Assembly: GCA_964517495.1 (NCBI GenBank)
Contig: CAZFER010000026.1
Coordinates: forward strand, 13,677 to 77,676
Direction: 5' to 3'
DNA length: 64,000 bases
Source: CAZFER01 sp964517495
Lineage (GTDB): Bacteria > Hinthialibacterota > Hinthialibacteria > Hinthialibacterales > Hinthialibacteraceae
The position numbers and the translations under genes were made by a program. The notes beneath the pieces were generated by a model that worked only from the letters and a program-made list of their open reading frames with translations, was not told the origin of the DNA and did not search any database. Shown here in pieces: positions 16,254 to 25,357 of the stretch; positions within the stretch are counted from its first letter, which is position 1; each line of letters begins with the position of its first letter.

Positions 16254-17732
16254 TTATAAGCCTTTTTTAACAGTTTTCACTTTTTCGGCCTCAGGAAGGG
16301 CTTTGTAATAGTCATCCAAAGGGTAACATCCTGAGATCATACCATGCCGGGGCGCTGTGGTACAATCGGAAAATGTCCGGCAAATATGTTTTGAATCCAA
16401 TTCTCCTTTATACAAACTATCAGCGGGCAAAGTGGGATAAATTAGTGTCATCCTGCCAATTCCAACCATGTCTGCCCATCCCTGCCTTACCACGGCCTGT
16501 GCTACTTGGGGTAAGAATTCTTGAAGGTAGGTATACCCCGTGCCAATCATAATCAAATCGGGGAATTTTTCCTTTAGTTGCCGAACCACTTCGATTTGGC
16601 GTGCCACACCGGCCAATGGATCTTCCGGTGGCCGATACCCATCAGAGGGTGGAAATAGAGCCGGTCTTTGAATATGCGGATTATAATAAGGACTGCCGCA
16701 TGTGATGTTTACCAATTCTATATCCAATTCCTGCAACAAGGCAAGAAATTGGCAGGTTTCTGAAAGATCATACTTTACTGGATCATTTTGATTTACGCCA
16801 AATCCATAGCGATAAGGCAAGATATTTTCGAACGATTCGGGTATTCCATAGCCTTTGTGTTTCCCATCGCTGGTAGCTTCGTCTGGATGAAAGGGAATAA
16901 AATCGAATGCACTGACACGAACAGCTAGATTCAATCCTGGTATTTCCGAACGAATTCGATCCACTAATGTTCTTAAAAAGCGGGTACGGTTTTCAAAACT
17001 CCCGCCATATTTCCCTTCCCGGGTGTAAGCGCTTAATAATTCATGTCCTAAATACCCGTGACAATGCTTTAAGTCAACAAACTCAAATCCAACATCATGA
17101 GCCATTTTTGCTGCATTAACATAGAGATCAATCAACCGGTCGAGATCATCATCACTCATAACACACGAATCATCATCCGGGGTAATCCCATGGCGTTGAT
17201 CCAATATTGGATGGTGATAAATGATGCGTGCTTCAGGCTTATCATCCCGGTTTGGTTTACAATAACGTCCGGAATGGGTGAGTTGGAGGCCGACTAGCAA
17301 ATCCTCTGTTGTTCCGTAATCAAATTGATGCTGGGTTTTTAACTCATTTAAGAGGTTTTCGAAACCACTTTTATTTTCTGGTACAGACATAATTTGGCGT
17401 GGATTAGCGCGCCCTTCATGGCAAACCGCTGCTGCTTCACCACCAAAGATCAATTTAGCGCCCGATCCGCCAAACCGGCGCCAGCGCCGAAGGGTGTGCT
17501 CTGAGGGCATACCATCCGCTTTGCCATCCCATCCTTCCATAGGGTGGATACACCATCGATTGCCGACGGTTTTCCCAAAAATCTCAATGGGAGCAGCCAT
17601 AGGAGAGTTTTCTTCTGCGGTTAATATTTTCTCATCAACAGGTAAATCTATATTTAATTCAGCCATGCGTTCTTTAAAAGCTTCAGTTGTTTTAAATCGA
17701 GAAATCCTTGGATAATTCTTTATTGTACTCAT
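16254..17732 (-). CDS. NADH:flavin oxidoreductase (Old Yellow Enzyme family)
   Basis: FMN-dependent reductases with a TIM-barrel fold that reduce activated double bonds or related substrates. I chose the ATG at 17732 because AGAGGA lies just upstream; the frame extends 6 codons further. The 492-residue product shows the FMN-binding start IEIFGKTVGNRWCIHPMEGW, then LVGLQLTHSGRY and the active-site block FEFVDLKHCHGYLGHELLSA. YTREGKYGGSFENRTRFL is a strong family signature. Near the end, a Cys series (ICRTFSDC, then SGC) sits where dienoyl-CoA reductase-like members carry a 4Fe-4S site, but the spacing is not canonical. It heads the run with the pilin-like and membrane protein genes. The substrate is unknown. 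Confidence 0.93.
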   Translation of the reverse strand: MSTIKNYPRISRFKTTEAFKERMAELNIDLPVDEKILTAEENSPMAAPIEIFGKTVGNRWCIHPMEGWDGKADGMPSEHTLRRWRRFGGSGAKLIFGGEAAAVCHEGRANPRQIMSVPENKSGFENLLNELKTQHQFDYGTTEDLLVGLQLTHSGRYCKPNRDDKPEARIIYHHPILDQRHGITPDDDSCVMSDDDLDRLIDLYVNAAKMAHDVGFEFVDLKHCHGYLGHELLSAYTREGKYGGSFENRTRFLRTLVDRIRSEIPGLNLAVRVSAFDFIPFHPDEATSDGKHKGYGIPESFENILPYRYGFGVNQNDPVKYDLSETCQFLALLQELDIELVNITCGSPYYNPHIQRPALFPPSDGYRPPEDPLAGVARQIEVVRQLKEKFPDLIMIGTGYTYLQEFLPQVAQAVVRQGWADMVGIGRMTLIYPTLPADSLYKGELDSKHICRTFSDCTTAPRHGMISGCYPLDDYYKALPEAEKVKTVKKGL

Positions 17733-17855
17733 ACAGTATCCTCTTCTCATTACAAGTTTTAGACTCTTAAGGCTAATAAATCATAGGAAGGAGATATACA
17801 AGATGTTCGGCCTATAAATAAATAGCTAGGATAAGGTTATTCAATCCACAATAGA

Positions 17856-18458
17856 TTACTCATTATTGTTTGACAAGTAATCTTTTATAAGAAAATCAGA
17901 CCAGGTTTCATACTCCACATCGTCATAAAGGTTGTTTACTTCGATCCACTCTCCACGACCCAAAGCGCTTTCACGGAGTTTTACATTCTGATCTGGAAGC
18001 CAACACTCGAAAACAATTCCAAGATGAACTTTCCCGACCTCTGAATCATCATCATTGATGAAACCGATATGGTGTAAATCTACATTTGATTCTACTTCAA
18101 TCTCTTCGTGCAACTCTCTTAGTGCTGCTTCATGCAATAGTTCGGAGGTATCAGGAAACAGGTTGTCATCCACGGGATTAATATGGCCACCAATACCGAT
18201 TGAATAAAGATGATGAAGCCGGCTTTCCCCTGCCCGTTTTGTCCTCCAGTAGCGAAAAACGAGTTGATTATTCCGTAAAATAATGTAAGGAATCAGTTGT
18301 TTATAAGATGGATCCTCTTCCATCATTGCACGTGGTTTATATGTTCCTGCATCCACCCATTCCTTCAGTGATATTCCTTCACTTGTTTTAAATCCTTTAA
18401 AATCAAGGAATGAACTGAATTTGGATCGTGGTACAACAAATATTTGTTCTTGACTCAT
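17856..18458 (-). CDS. NUDIX hydrolase family protein
   Basis: NUDIX enzymes cleave nucleoside diphosphates linked to other groups. The product is 200 residues from the ATG at 18458; a TTG one codon earlier is the alternative. YSIGIGGHINPVDDNLFP leads into the Nudix box, and the core ALRELHEEIEV fits REUXEExGU except that Glu replaces the last Gly. The N-terminal ~60 residues (VVPRSKFSSFLDFKGF) precede the domain, as in the larger NUDIX phosphoesterase-like proteins. The stop of the UbiD gene lies 4 nt upstream, so the two are co-transcribed. A link to prenyl-FMN or quinone metabolism is conceivable from that pairing only. Confidence 0.85.
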   Translation of the reverse strand: MSQEQIFVVPRSKFSSFLDFKGFKTSEGISLKEWVDAGTYKPRAMMEEDPSYKQLIPYIILRNNQLVFRYWRTKRAGESRLHHLYSIGIGGHINPVDDNLFPDTSELLHEAALRELHEEIEVESNVDLHHIGFINDDDSEVGKVHLGIVFECWLPDQNVKLRESALGRGEWIEVNNLYDDVEYETWSDFLIKDYLSNNNE

Positions 18459-18462
18459 CAAT

Positions 18463-19968
18463 TTAAACTTCGTCTTCCGGCCTTATGGTGAATTGTTTTC
18501 GTTTGGATTCTTCCAGGGAAATCGGCAAATCAAGGTGTTCCCAAATTTGATCGATTTTGGTTTTAACACTTTTACTCATTGCAATATCAGGTGGCCATTC
18601 CCGAGTGAATCCCTCCTCGGGAAGTTTACGAGTGGCGTCGATTACCATTTTGGAACCAAAACGAGGTGCTTCTGATGAATTATCCAATTCGTCCACTGGG
18701 CCTTTAACGAATTGCACATCCCGTTCCGGAGCGACATTATTGGCAACACGCCAAAGAACTTCACCCGGATTTTGGACATTCACCTGTTCATCCACAATAA
18801 TGATATTCTTTGATAGAGAAAGCAAACCTGTTCCCCAAAAGGCATGAGCGACTTTAAAAGCATGTCCAGGATAAGCCTTTTTGATCGAAACCATCGCCAA
18901 ACTATGGAAACCACCTTCCACGGGCAAGTTCATATCAACGATTTCAGGGTGCATCATTTGAATTAATGGTAAAAAGATACGTTCTGTCGCTTTGCCAATA
19001 TAGGCATCCTCCATCGGAGGTATCCCAACGATCGTGGAGGGATAGATAGCATCCCTGGCCATCGTTATACAGGTGACATGGAACACAGGAAAGTTATCTG
19101 CGGGAGAGTAATAACCCGTGTGATCTCCAAATGGACCTTCCAGGCGACGTTCCATAGGATCAATATAGCCTTCAATGATGATTTCTGCATCAGCAGGAAC
19201 ATCAACATCAATTGTTTCACATCGTACCAAATCAACGGGAGCCTGGCGTAGAAAACCAGTAAATAGAAGTTCATCGATATTGGGGGGCAAGGGTGCTGAG
19301 GCTGCGTATAAGAGGGCGGGATCTCCCCCCAGTGCAATGGCTACATCCATCCGCCGGTTTCCTTTGACATATTCCCGAAAATGGGACGCCCCTACTTTGT
19401 GTATCTGCCAATGCATACCGGTGGTTTTAGCGTCAAATTTTTGGACACGATAAAGTCCCACATTACGAATACCTGTTATGGGATCTCGTGTAAATACTTG
19501 AGGTAGCGTAATGTACGGCCCGCCATCCTTGGGCCAGCAGGTCATGATAGGAAGCCGATCCAAAGAGGCTTCATTCCCGGTAAAGATTAATTCTTTGCAA
19601 CGTCCATTATATACCTTTTGGGGCATAAATCCGCCAATTTCTTTAAGTTGCATCAATACACCCAGTTTTTCAGATAAACTGCCGGGTGGTTTTTGAGTGA
19701 TCAATGCTCGTATACGATCCGCAATTTCGCTTAGATCATTCACTCCCAATGCAAGAGCCATACGTTTTTCTGAACCAAACGCATTGATCAATACGGGAAT
19801 GTCAAATCCTTCTGGTTGATTAAATAACAATGCAGGCCCTTTTGACTTGGAGACCCTATCGGTGATCTCGGTCATCTCCAAACATGGAGAGATGGGGTAA
19901 TCTATTTCAACCAATTCACCTTCATGTTGCAATCGTTGGGCAAATTCTATTAAGTTCTTATAGGCCAT
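18463..19968 (-). CDS. UbiD family decarboxylase
   Basis: UbiD-type enzymes use prenylated FMN to decarboxylate (or carboxylate) unsaturated and aromatic acids. Members include the ubiquinone and menaquinone pathway decarboxylases. The 501 residues are standard. Landmarks are SKGPALLFNQPEGFDIPVLI, LYRVQKFDAKTTGMHWQIHK and GNRRMDVAIALGGDPALLYA. The catalytic/prFMN region contains MERRLEGPFGDHTGYYSPAD, followed by VVDATRKLPEEGF-like sequence (MVIDATRKLPEEGFTREWPP) near the C-terminus. The matching prenyltransferase UbiX is not in the window. It forms a two-gene unit with the NUDIX gene. The exact substrate cannot be told from sequence alone, though a quinone pathway role is likely. Confidence 0.93.
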   Translation of the reverse strand: MAYKNLIEFAQRLQHEGELVEIDYPISPCLEMTEITDRVSKSKGPALLFNQPEGFDIPVLINAFGSEKRMALALGVNDLSEIADRIRALITQKPPGSLSEKLGVLMQLKEIGGFMPQKVYNGRCKELIFTGNEASLDRLPIMTCWPKDGGPYITLPQVFTRDPITGIRNVGLYRVQKFDAKTTGMHWQIHKVGASHFREYVKGNRRMDVAIALGGDPALLYAASAPLPPNIDELLFTGFLRQAPVDLVRCETIDVDVPADAEIIIEGYIDPMERRLEGPFGDHTGYYSPADNFPVFHVTCITMARDAIYPSTIVGIPPMEDAYIGKATERIFLPLIQMMHPEIVDMNLPVEGGFHSLAMVSIKKAYPGHAFKVAHAFWGTGLLSLSKNIIIVDEQVNVQNPGEVLWRVANNVAPERDVQFVKGPVDELDNSSEAPRFGSKMVIDATRKLPEEGFTREWPPDIAMSKSVKTKIDQIWEHLDLPISLEESKRKQFTIRPEDEV

Positions 19969-20324
19969 CGCCTGTTAATCCATTCTTTATCATGTTCTAT
20001 GTATTTTAAAGCCGATTAAAAATATCAAAAAAATACCAAAAGATATAGCGGTTTTCAGTTATCGTAACATTAACCAAGCCATATACCTACATAAGAAATC
20101 AGCAAATCTCATCATGTAAATAATTGATAATATTCTTAAATAAAGTCTAACAGAATCGAAATATCCCGGAAAAAGAGATACAATAAAGGTGCCTTTCTTT
20201 CATTATTAAATAAGAATAGGCTTATTTTTGGGATAATCAAATAGTTATGAGTTGATTATAGTTAATGAGTTGTGATATTTAGGGATCAGCACAGGACATT
20301 ACATCGATTAATAGGGTTCACTCA
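19969..20324. other. Divergent intergenic region between ubiD and the PAS kinase
   Basis: 356 bp, AT-rich, and must hold promoters for both flanking genes. The only structure noted is a weak 7-bp hairpin AAATAAG/CTTATTT at 20208-20227. No operator, small ORF or RNA gene was recognised. Confidence 0.5.
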
Positions 20325-23300
20325 ATGTTATTGCCGTCTTTGAAAAAAGATCACCACGTGGTCATTCTTTTTGCTTTTTTTGCTTTACTTTATGGTGTGT
20401 TACTGATCTATTTTAAAAATCCAATATCTGATGAACTATTAGTTTTCCTGGTTATCCCGATTCTCATCTCTGCGTTTTATGGACAAACACGTATTTATAT
20501 TCCTTTAACAATCATTATTGGAATTGTTTCATCCGTAGTTCTTTATTTTGTCGCCTACCATCCGCTTTCATCAACCGTCACGGCAATCGTGATCCTGGCA
20601 GCAGTCTCAATGTCATCTGAGTTAATCTTTCTTACATTGAAGAAAAATAAGGAGATTCTAAAGTCATTACAAGCGGAACGAAATTTACTCGAAAAAATCA
20701 ATGAGACTATTCCAATTGGTGTTGTTGTCGTTAAACAGGATGGTCAAATTTCATTCGCAAATCAAAAAGCGGAGGATATCTTAGGTTTAACCATCGATGA
20801 TTTGTCACTTCGATCATATAACTCGTCCCAATGGCAAATTACCGATATTGATGGAAATCCATTTCCAGATGAAAACCTTCCATTCCAGAAAGTCATACGA
20901 TCCAAAACACCTGTCTATGATATCCGGCATTCCATTAAATCGCCCAATGGGAAAGTAATCCATCTCTCTATCAATGGCGCCCCTTTATTAAATGAGAATA
21001 ATCAGTTGGATAGTGTGGTTTTTTCTGTTGAAGACATCACCGAACAGATTCAAAAAGAAAAGGAACTGGTTCAGAGTGAAAAAAGTATTCGAAATATACT
21101 CGAATCTTCCCCAATGGGAATACATCTTTATCGACTGGATGAAAACGATAATCTGATATTCACTGGAGCCAATCCTGCGGCAGATCATATTTTGGGTATC
21201 GAGCATCAGCCATTAATAGGAAAAACTATTGAACATTTGTTTCCATTTCATCAACATACGGCTATTTCTAAACACTATAAACAGATTTGCCGTTATGGAA
21301 ATGTATGGCATTCAGACTATCTATCATCCAAAGATGATCAATTAGAGGGAGTTTTCGAGGTTAATGCTTTCCAAACAGTTCCCAACCATATGGCTGTTTT
21401 TTTCATGGATGTTACAGAGCGGGAAAAACTTAACAAGGCGTTAAAAGAGAGTGAAAAACGCTTCAAGCATCTGATCGAACATTCTCCGGTTGCGATTGGA
21501 GTTTCCGATATGGAAGGCAATATTACTTATATAAACCAGGAATTTGTTCATACCATGGGTTATACCCTTGATGAATTAGCCACCTTGGATGATTGGTGGG
21601 ATAAAGCCTATCCGGAGTCATCTTATCGTGAAAAAGCCAGGCAATCATGGGAAATGGATATCCAGGAAGCAAAAGTCCATCATGTCGATTTTAAAGGGAA
21701 AATATTCACAATTCATTGTAAAGACGGTGTTGATCGAACATTTAATATTAGCGGTACACGAATTGATGATCATTTTATCGTCATTTTTAACGATATAACC
21801 GACCAAATCAAAATAGAGAACGAACTCCGTGAACGAGAAATGACATTACAAAGCATCTTTCGTGCTGCACCGATCGGTATTGGTTATGTGAGAGACCGCA
21901 TTCTTGGGTGGACGAATGAATTTTTCCAGGAGCTTGTAGGATATACGAAAGATGAGCTTTATAACCAATCCACACGGATTCTTTACCCGACGGAAGAAGA
22001 ATTTCTACGGGTAGGGCAAATCATTTACAAAAAACCTCAAACAAGCCACACATCATTCGCAGAATTAAAGTTCAAGCATAGGAATGGCCATTTGATTACT
22101 GTGGTGATAAGTATTACCCCATTGGATTTTGAGGATATTTCAGCCGGACATATATTTACTGTTCAGGACTTAACCAATCTCAAGCAAGCGGAAGAAGTGC
22201 GTAACCGTTTATTTAAACTTTCCGTGGATATGTTTTGCATTGCAACACCAAACGGTTATTTTCAAGAATTAAATCCCGCGTGGGAAAAAACACTGGGTTG
22301 GAGTAAAGATGAATTTCTAAGCAAACCGTGGATTGATTTTGTCCATCCCGACGATGTGGAAGAGACGATTCGAACAGGCCATCAATTAATCAACGAGGGT
22401 AAAACAACCATCAATTTTGAAAATCGCTATCGATGCAAAGATGGCTCTTGGCGGTGGTTGTCATGGAACAGTACTCATGACAAAAATGAAGAGTTAATTT
22501 TTGCAGTTGCCCGCGATGTAACTGAGCAAAAGAAACTTGAGGCCCAACTCATACATTCACAAAAGATGGAAGCGGTTGGCCAATTAGCGGGTGGGATCGC
22601 CCACGATTTCAATAATCTCTTAACGGCCATTTTAGGTTACAGCGACTTAATCATGATTCGGCTTTCACAGAATGATCCGTTACTGAACGAGATGGGCGAA
22701 ATCAAGAAATCCGCTGAACGAGCCATGGGACTTACACGCCAGCTTCTTGCATTCAGCCGAAAACAAATCATGCAACCCATCCCCTTGGATTTAAATGAAT
22801 TGATCGTAAACATCGATAAAATGTTGCGGCGCATTATTGGTGAAGATATAGAATTCATCATCATTCCCGGGAAAAACTTATCATTGGTTAAGGCCGATCC
22901 GGGACAGGTAGAACAAGTTATCATTAATTTGGCTGTCAACGCCCGGGATGCCATGCCCCAGGGTGGAAAATTAATCATCGAAACACAGAACGTCATTGTG
23001 GATTCTAATCATTCTCGGCGTGATTACGGCATACCAGCTGGTAGTTATGTTTTGGTTTCAATAACGGACACCGGTCTGGGAATTAAACCCGCCATCTTAG
23101 ACAAAATTTTTGAGCCATTTTTCACCACCAAAGAAAAAGGGAAAGGGACCGGGCTGGGACTTTCGACTGTTCATGGAATCATCCAACAAAGTGGTGGTTA
23201 TATTGCAGTTGAAAGTGAACTAAACCAGGGAACGACATTTAAAATTTATTTACCACAGGCCGAAACAAGCGTACCCCAAAAACCTCAATCGCAAGAAACG

Positions 23301-23699
23301 GTATTGGATGATCTCCCTCAAGGGAACGAGACGATATTATTGGTTGAAGATGAAGAGTTAGTTCGAAATCTTGTTGAGACTGTACTTTCAGCGCAGGGAT
23401 ACAGTGTTATTAGTGCTTCTTATGGTGAGGAAGCATTACAAAGTTTATCGGGCCTCCAAAATTCTATAGACTTATTGATCACCGATGTTGTGCTTCCCCA
23501 AATGAGTGGAAAAGATCTTGCCTTGGAAATTTTAAAAACACGTCCGGCAACGAAAGTCTTATACATATCCGGATATACCGATGATGCCATTGTTCACCAT
23601 GGTGTGCTGGAGGAAGGGATATATTTTTTGCAGAAACCATTTCTTCCTAATATATTGCTGGAAAAGGTTTATGAAATTTTATCAACGGAAGGAACGTGA
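20325..23699 (+). CDS. Membrane-bound hybrid histidine kinase with five PAS domains and a receiver
   Basis: 1124 residues. The N-terminus has three to four membrane helices (about 12-105; FYGQTRIYIPLTIIIGIVSS lies within). Five PAS units follow at roughly 125-245, 255-365, 375-490, 505-620 and 625-735. They are marked by IPIGVVVVKQDGQISFANQK, SPMGIHLYRL, SPVAIGVSDMEGNITYINQE, APIGIGYVRD and SVDMFCIATPNGYFQEL. The phosphoacceptor region is GGIAHDFNNLLTAILGYSDL, then an ATPase domain with NARDAMPQGGKL, DTGLGIKP and GTGLGLSTVHGII. The C-terminal receiver has ILLVEDEEL and LLITDVVLPQMSG (Asp acceptor). The 'HDFNN' H-box is typical of large PAS hybrid kinases. No DNA-binding partner is adjacent, so phosphotransfer goes to an unlinked regulator. 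Confidence 0.95.
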   Translation: MLLPSLKKDHHVVILFAFFALLYGVLLIYFKNPISDELLVFLVIPILISAFYGQTRIYIPLTIIIGIVSSVVLYFVAYHPLSSTVTAIVILAAVSMSSELIFLTLKKNKEILKSLQAERNLLEKINETIPIGVVVVKQDGQISFANQKAEDILGLTIDDLSLRSYNSSQWQITDIDGNPFPDENLPFQKVIRSKTPVYDIRHSIKSPNGKVIHLSINGAPLLNENNQLDSVVFSVEDITEQIQKEKELVQSEKSIRNILESSPMGIHLYRLDENDNLIFTGANPAADHILGIEHQPLIGKTIEHLFPFHQHTAISKHYKQICRYGNVWHSDYLSSKDDQLEGVFEVNAFQTVPNHMAVFFMDVTEREKLNKALKESEKRFKHLIEHSPVAIGVSDMEGNITYINQEFVHTMGYTLDELATLDDWWDKAYPESSYREKARQSWEMDIQEAKVHHVDFKGKIFTIHCKDGVDRTFNISGTRIDDHFIVIFNDITDQIKIENELREREMTLQSIFRAAPIGIGYVRDRILGWTNEFFQELVGYTKDELYNQSTRILYPTEEEFLRVGQIIYKKPQTSHTSFAELKFKHRNGHLITVVISITPLDFEDISAGHIFTVQDLTNLKQAEEVRNRLFKLSVDMFCIATPNGYFQELNPAWEKTLGWSKDEFLSKPWIDFVHPDDVEETIRTGHQLINEGKTTINFENRYRCKDGSWRWLSWNSTHDKNEELIFAVARDVTEQKKLEAQLIHSQKMEAVGQLAGGIAHDFNNLLTAILGYSDLIMIRLSQNDPLLNEMGEIKKSAERAMGLTRQLLAFSRKQIMQPIPLDLNELIVNIDKMLRRIIGEDIEFIIIPGKNLSLVKADPGQVEQVIINLAVNARDAMPQGGKLIIETQNVIVDSNHSRRDYGIPAGSYVLVSITDTGLGIKPAILDKIFEPFFTTKEKGKGTGLGLSTVHGIIQQSGGYIAVESELNQGTTFKIYLPQAETSVPQKPQSQETVLDDLPQGNETILLVEDEELVRNLVETVLSAQGYSVISASYGEEALQSLSGLQNSIDLLITDVVLPQMSGKDLALEILKTRPATKVLYISGYTDDAIVHHGVLEEGIYFLQKPFLPNILLEKVYEILSTEGT

Positions 23700-23815
23700 C
23701 TCCCTCCCAGAAATTTCTTTTTGATCTCATATCCCCTTCCATTCAAAACGAAATGCTTTTAAATTTGACAAGCTTTTGTGAATATTAATCACTCCAATGA
23801 ATTGAGGTTCTTAGT

Positions 23816-25273
23816 ATGTCCTTATTCCGTGCCACAAAATGGCCGCTACCCTCATTCATACTCATAATATTTTTTATTTCAGGTTTAATGGTTCAGGCTG
23901 AAGAGATGCTTGAAAGTGGAATAGGGCCAGCGCCGTCTTGTGGGCCTAATTTTATCCCTCAATGGCAAAAAGCCGAGATCAAAGCAACAATCGATGAATA
24001 TTATGCTAATGATGATGGCTTTCATACAAAAGCAAACACTTCGTCTGATGATCTTCTTTATCCCTTCTATCCCCATGCTGGATTATGGGGAGGGGATGTA
24101 TTGCCAACCAATTATGTTGATCTCGATCCGAGAAATGGATTACTTTCTTTCGATTGTAATCAATTCACATACAATGGCCATAATGGTGTGGACACGGAAA
24201 TCGGAACATTTGAATCGCAGGATATTGGTGTTCCTGTCTATGCGGTGTTGGATGGCCGGATTATAAACGCAGTGGATGGCTATTATGACCGCAATACAAC
24301 CTGGGATAATCAGCCATCGAACTACGTTGTTATCGATCATGGCAATAGCCTTGTCACTTATTATTACCATCTAAAGCGTAGATCAGTTTCAGTGAACAAA
24401 AACGACCGTGTTCGTGCGGGACAACAAATTGGATTGACAGCCAGTAGTGGTATCAGTACTGGCCCACACCTCCATTTCGAAACACGAATCAATGGCAAAG
24501 TTATCGAACCTTTTCAAGGGCAATGTCAGTCCAATACAAGTATGTGGTTGAATCAACCTCCCAATCTTCTCGACACCAGCCTGGCCGATTTCACCATTAC
24601 ATCAGATGATCTCACGCAATGGCAGGGAGTTCCCTACCCCACATCTTCTACTGGGTATATTTTAAGAGGTCAACGGCGCTTTTATTTTTGGATACGTATC
24701 CGTCATTTACCTGCTGACAGTACGCATCAAGTTCGTTTTTTCCGCCCGGATGGCCAGCGTAGTTTTAATAGTGGCCCCCGAAATAATAATAATAATAAAG
24801 AATACCTTTCAGCCTGGTGGTGGTTTAGGTGGTCAATGAATTTTAATGTGACCGGAACATGGCACATCGAATTTTTACTCAATGATCGTGTTATGGCCAA
24901 ATTGCCGTTTGACGTGGTTACTAGTGAAGATGAGATGATAAACCGCCCCCCCAATCCTATCGAAGTTGAATTCGACCCACCAATTGCCGAGTCTGATCAA
25001 ATAATCACCTGCCGGGTGACCGATTTCACCCTCGCCGATGATCCTGACTATGATATTGTTCGCTATCGTTTTCATTGGAAAATGAATGGCCAAACGATAC
25101 GCGATGTCACCAATGCCGTTCGATCAGATATTTTGGCACGCAACCTCACTCAGAATGGAGATCGTTTAATCTGCGAGGTCACCCCCTCAGATGGCAAATT
25201 GAACGGTGAAACCGTAACTGCCCATATGATTATTGGAGGAGATACCTCTATACCCGACTTTGAACTGTATTGA
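23816..25273 (+). CDS. Secreted M23 family (LytM-type) peptidase
   Basis: Zinc endopeptidase fold that cuts peptidoglycan cross-bridges. 485 residues with a signal peptide (FILIIFFISGLMVQA, about 14-28). The metal ligands are present: H122 and D126 in NGHNGVDTEI, and H220 in GPHLHFE, with H218 beside it and H185 in TYYYHL. The peptidase core spans about 115-235. After it come two beta-rich regions (about 260-375 and 385-475); ITCRVTDFTLADDPDYDIVR resembles an Ig-like 'double-domain' repeat. This suggests binding modules for wall or glycan. It follows the PAS kinase after 116 nt with its own AT-rich leader. Its active site looks complete, unlike degenerate LytM activators. Confidence 0.92.
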   Translation: MSLFRATKWPLPSFILIIFFISGLMVQAEEMLESGIGPAPSCGPNFIPQWQKAEIKATIDEYYANDDGFHTKANTSSDDLLYPFYPHAGLWGGDVLPTNYVDLDPRNGLLSFDCNQFTYNGHNGVDTEIGTFESQDIGVPVYAVLDGRIINAVDGYYDRNTTWDNQPSNYVVIDHGNSLVTYYYHLKRRSVSVNKNDRVRAGQQIGLTASSGISTGPHLHFETRINGKVIEPFQGQCQSNTSMWLNQPPNLLDTSLADFTITSDDLTQWQGVPYPTSSTGYILRGQRRFYFWIRIRHLPADSTHQVRFFRPDGQRSFNSGPRNNNNNKEYLSAWWWFRWSMNFNVTGTWHIEFLLNDRVMAKLPFDVVTSEDEMINRPPNPIEVEFDPPIAESDQIITCRVTDFTLADDPDYDIVRYRFHWKMNGQTIRDVTNAVRSDILARNLTQNGDRLICEVTPSDGKLNGETVTAHMIIGGDTSIPDFELY

Positions 25274-25357
25274 TCCTTCATGTTTATTGACTTTAGGTCT
25301 GTGTTTTTGGAAAATAACAAGAAGTCAATTTAAAATCCAGAAATCGAGGTAATATCC

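Noticed and set aside
20208..20227. AAATAAG/CTTATTT hairpin before the PAS kinase
   Set aside because: Seven weak AT pairs upstream of a gene in an AT-rich region; no reason to call it a terminator.
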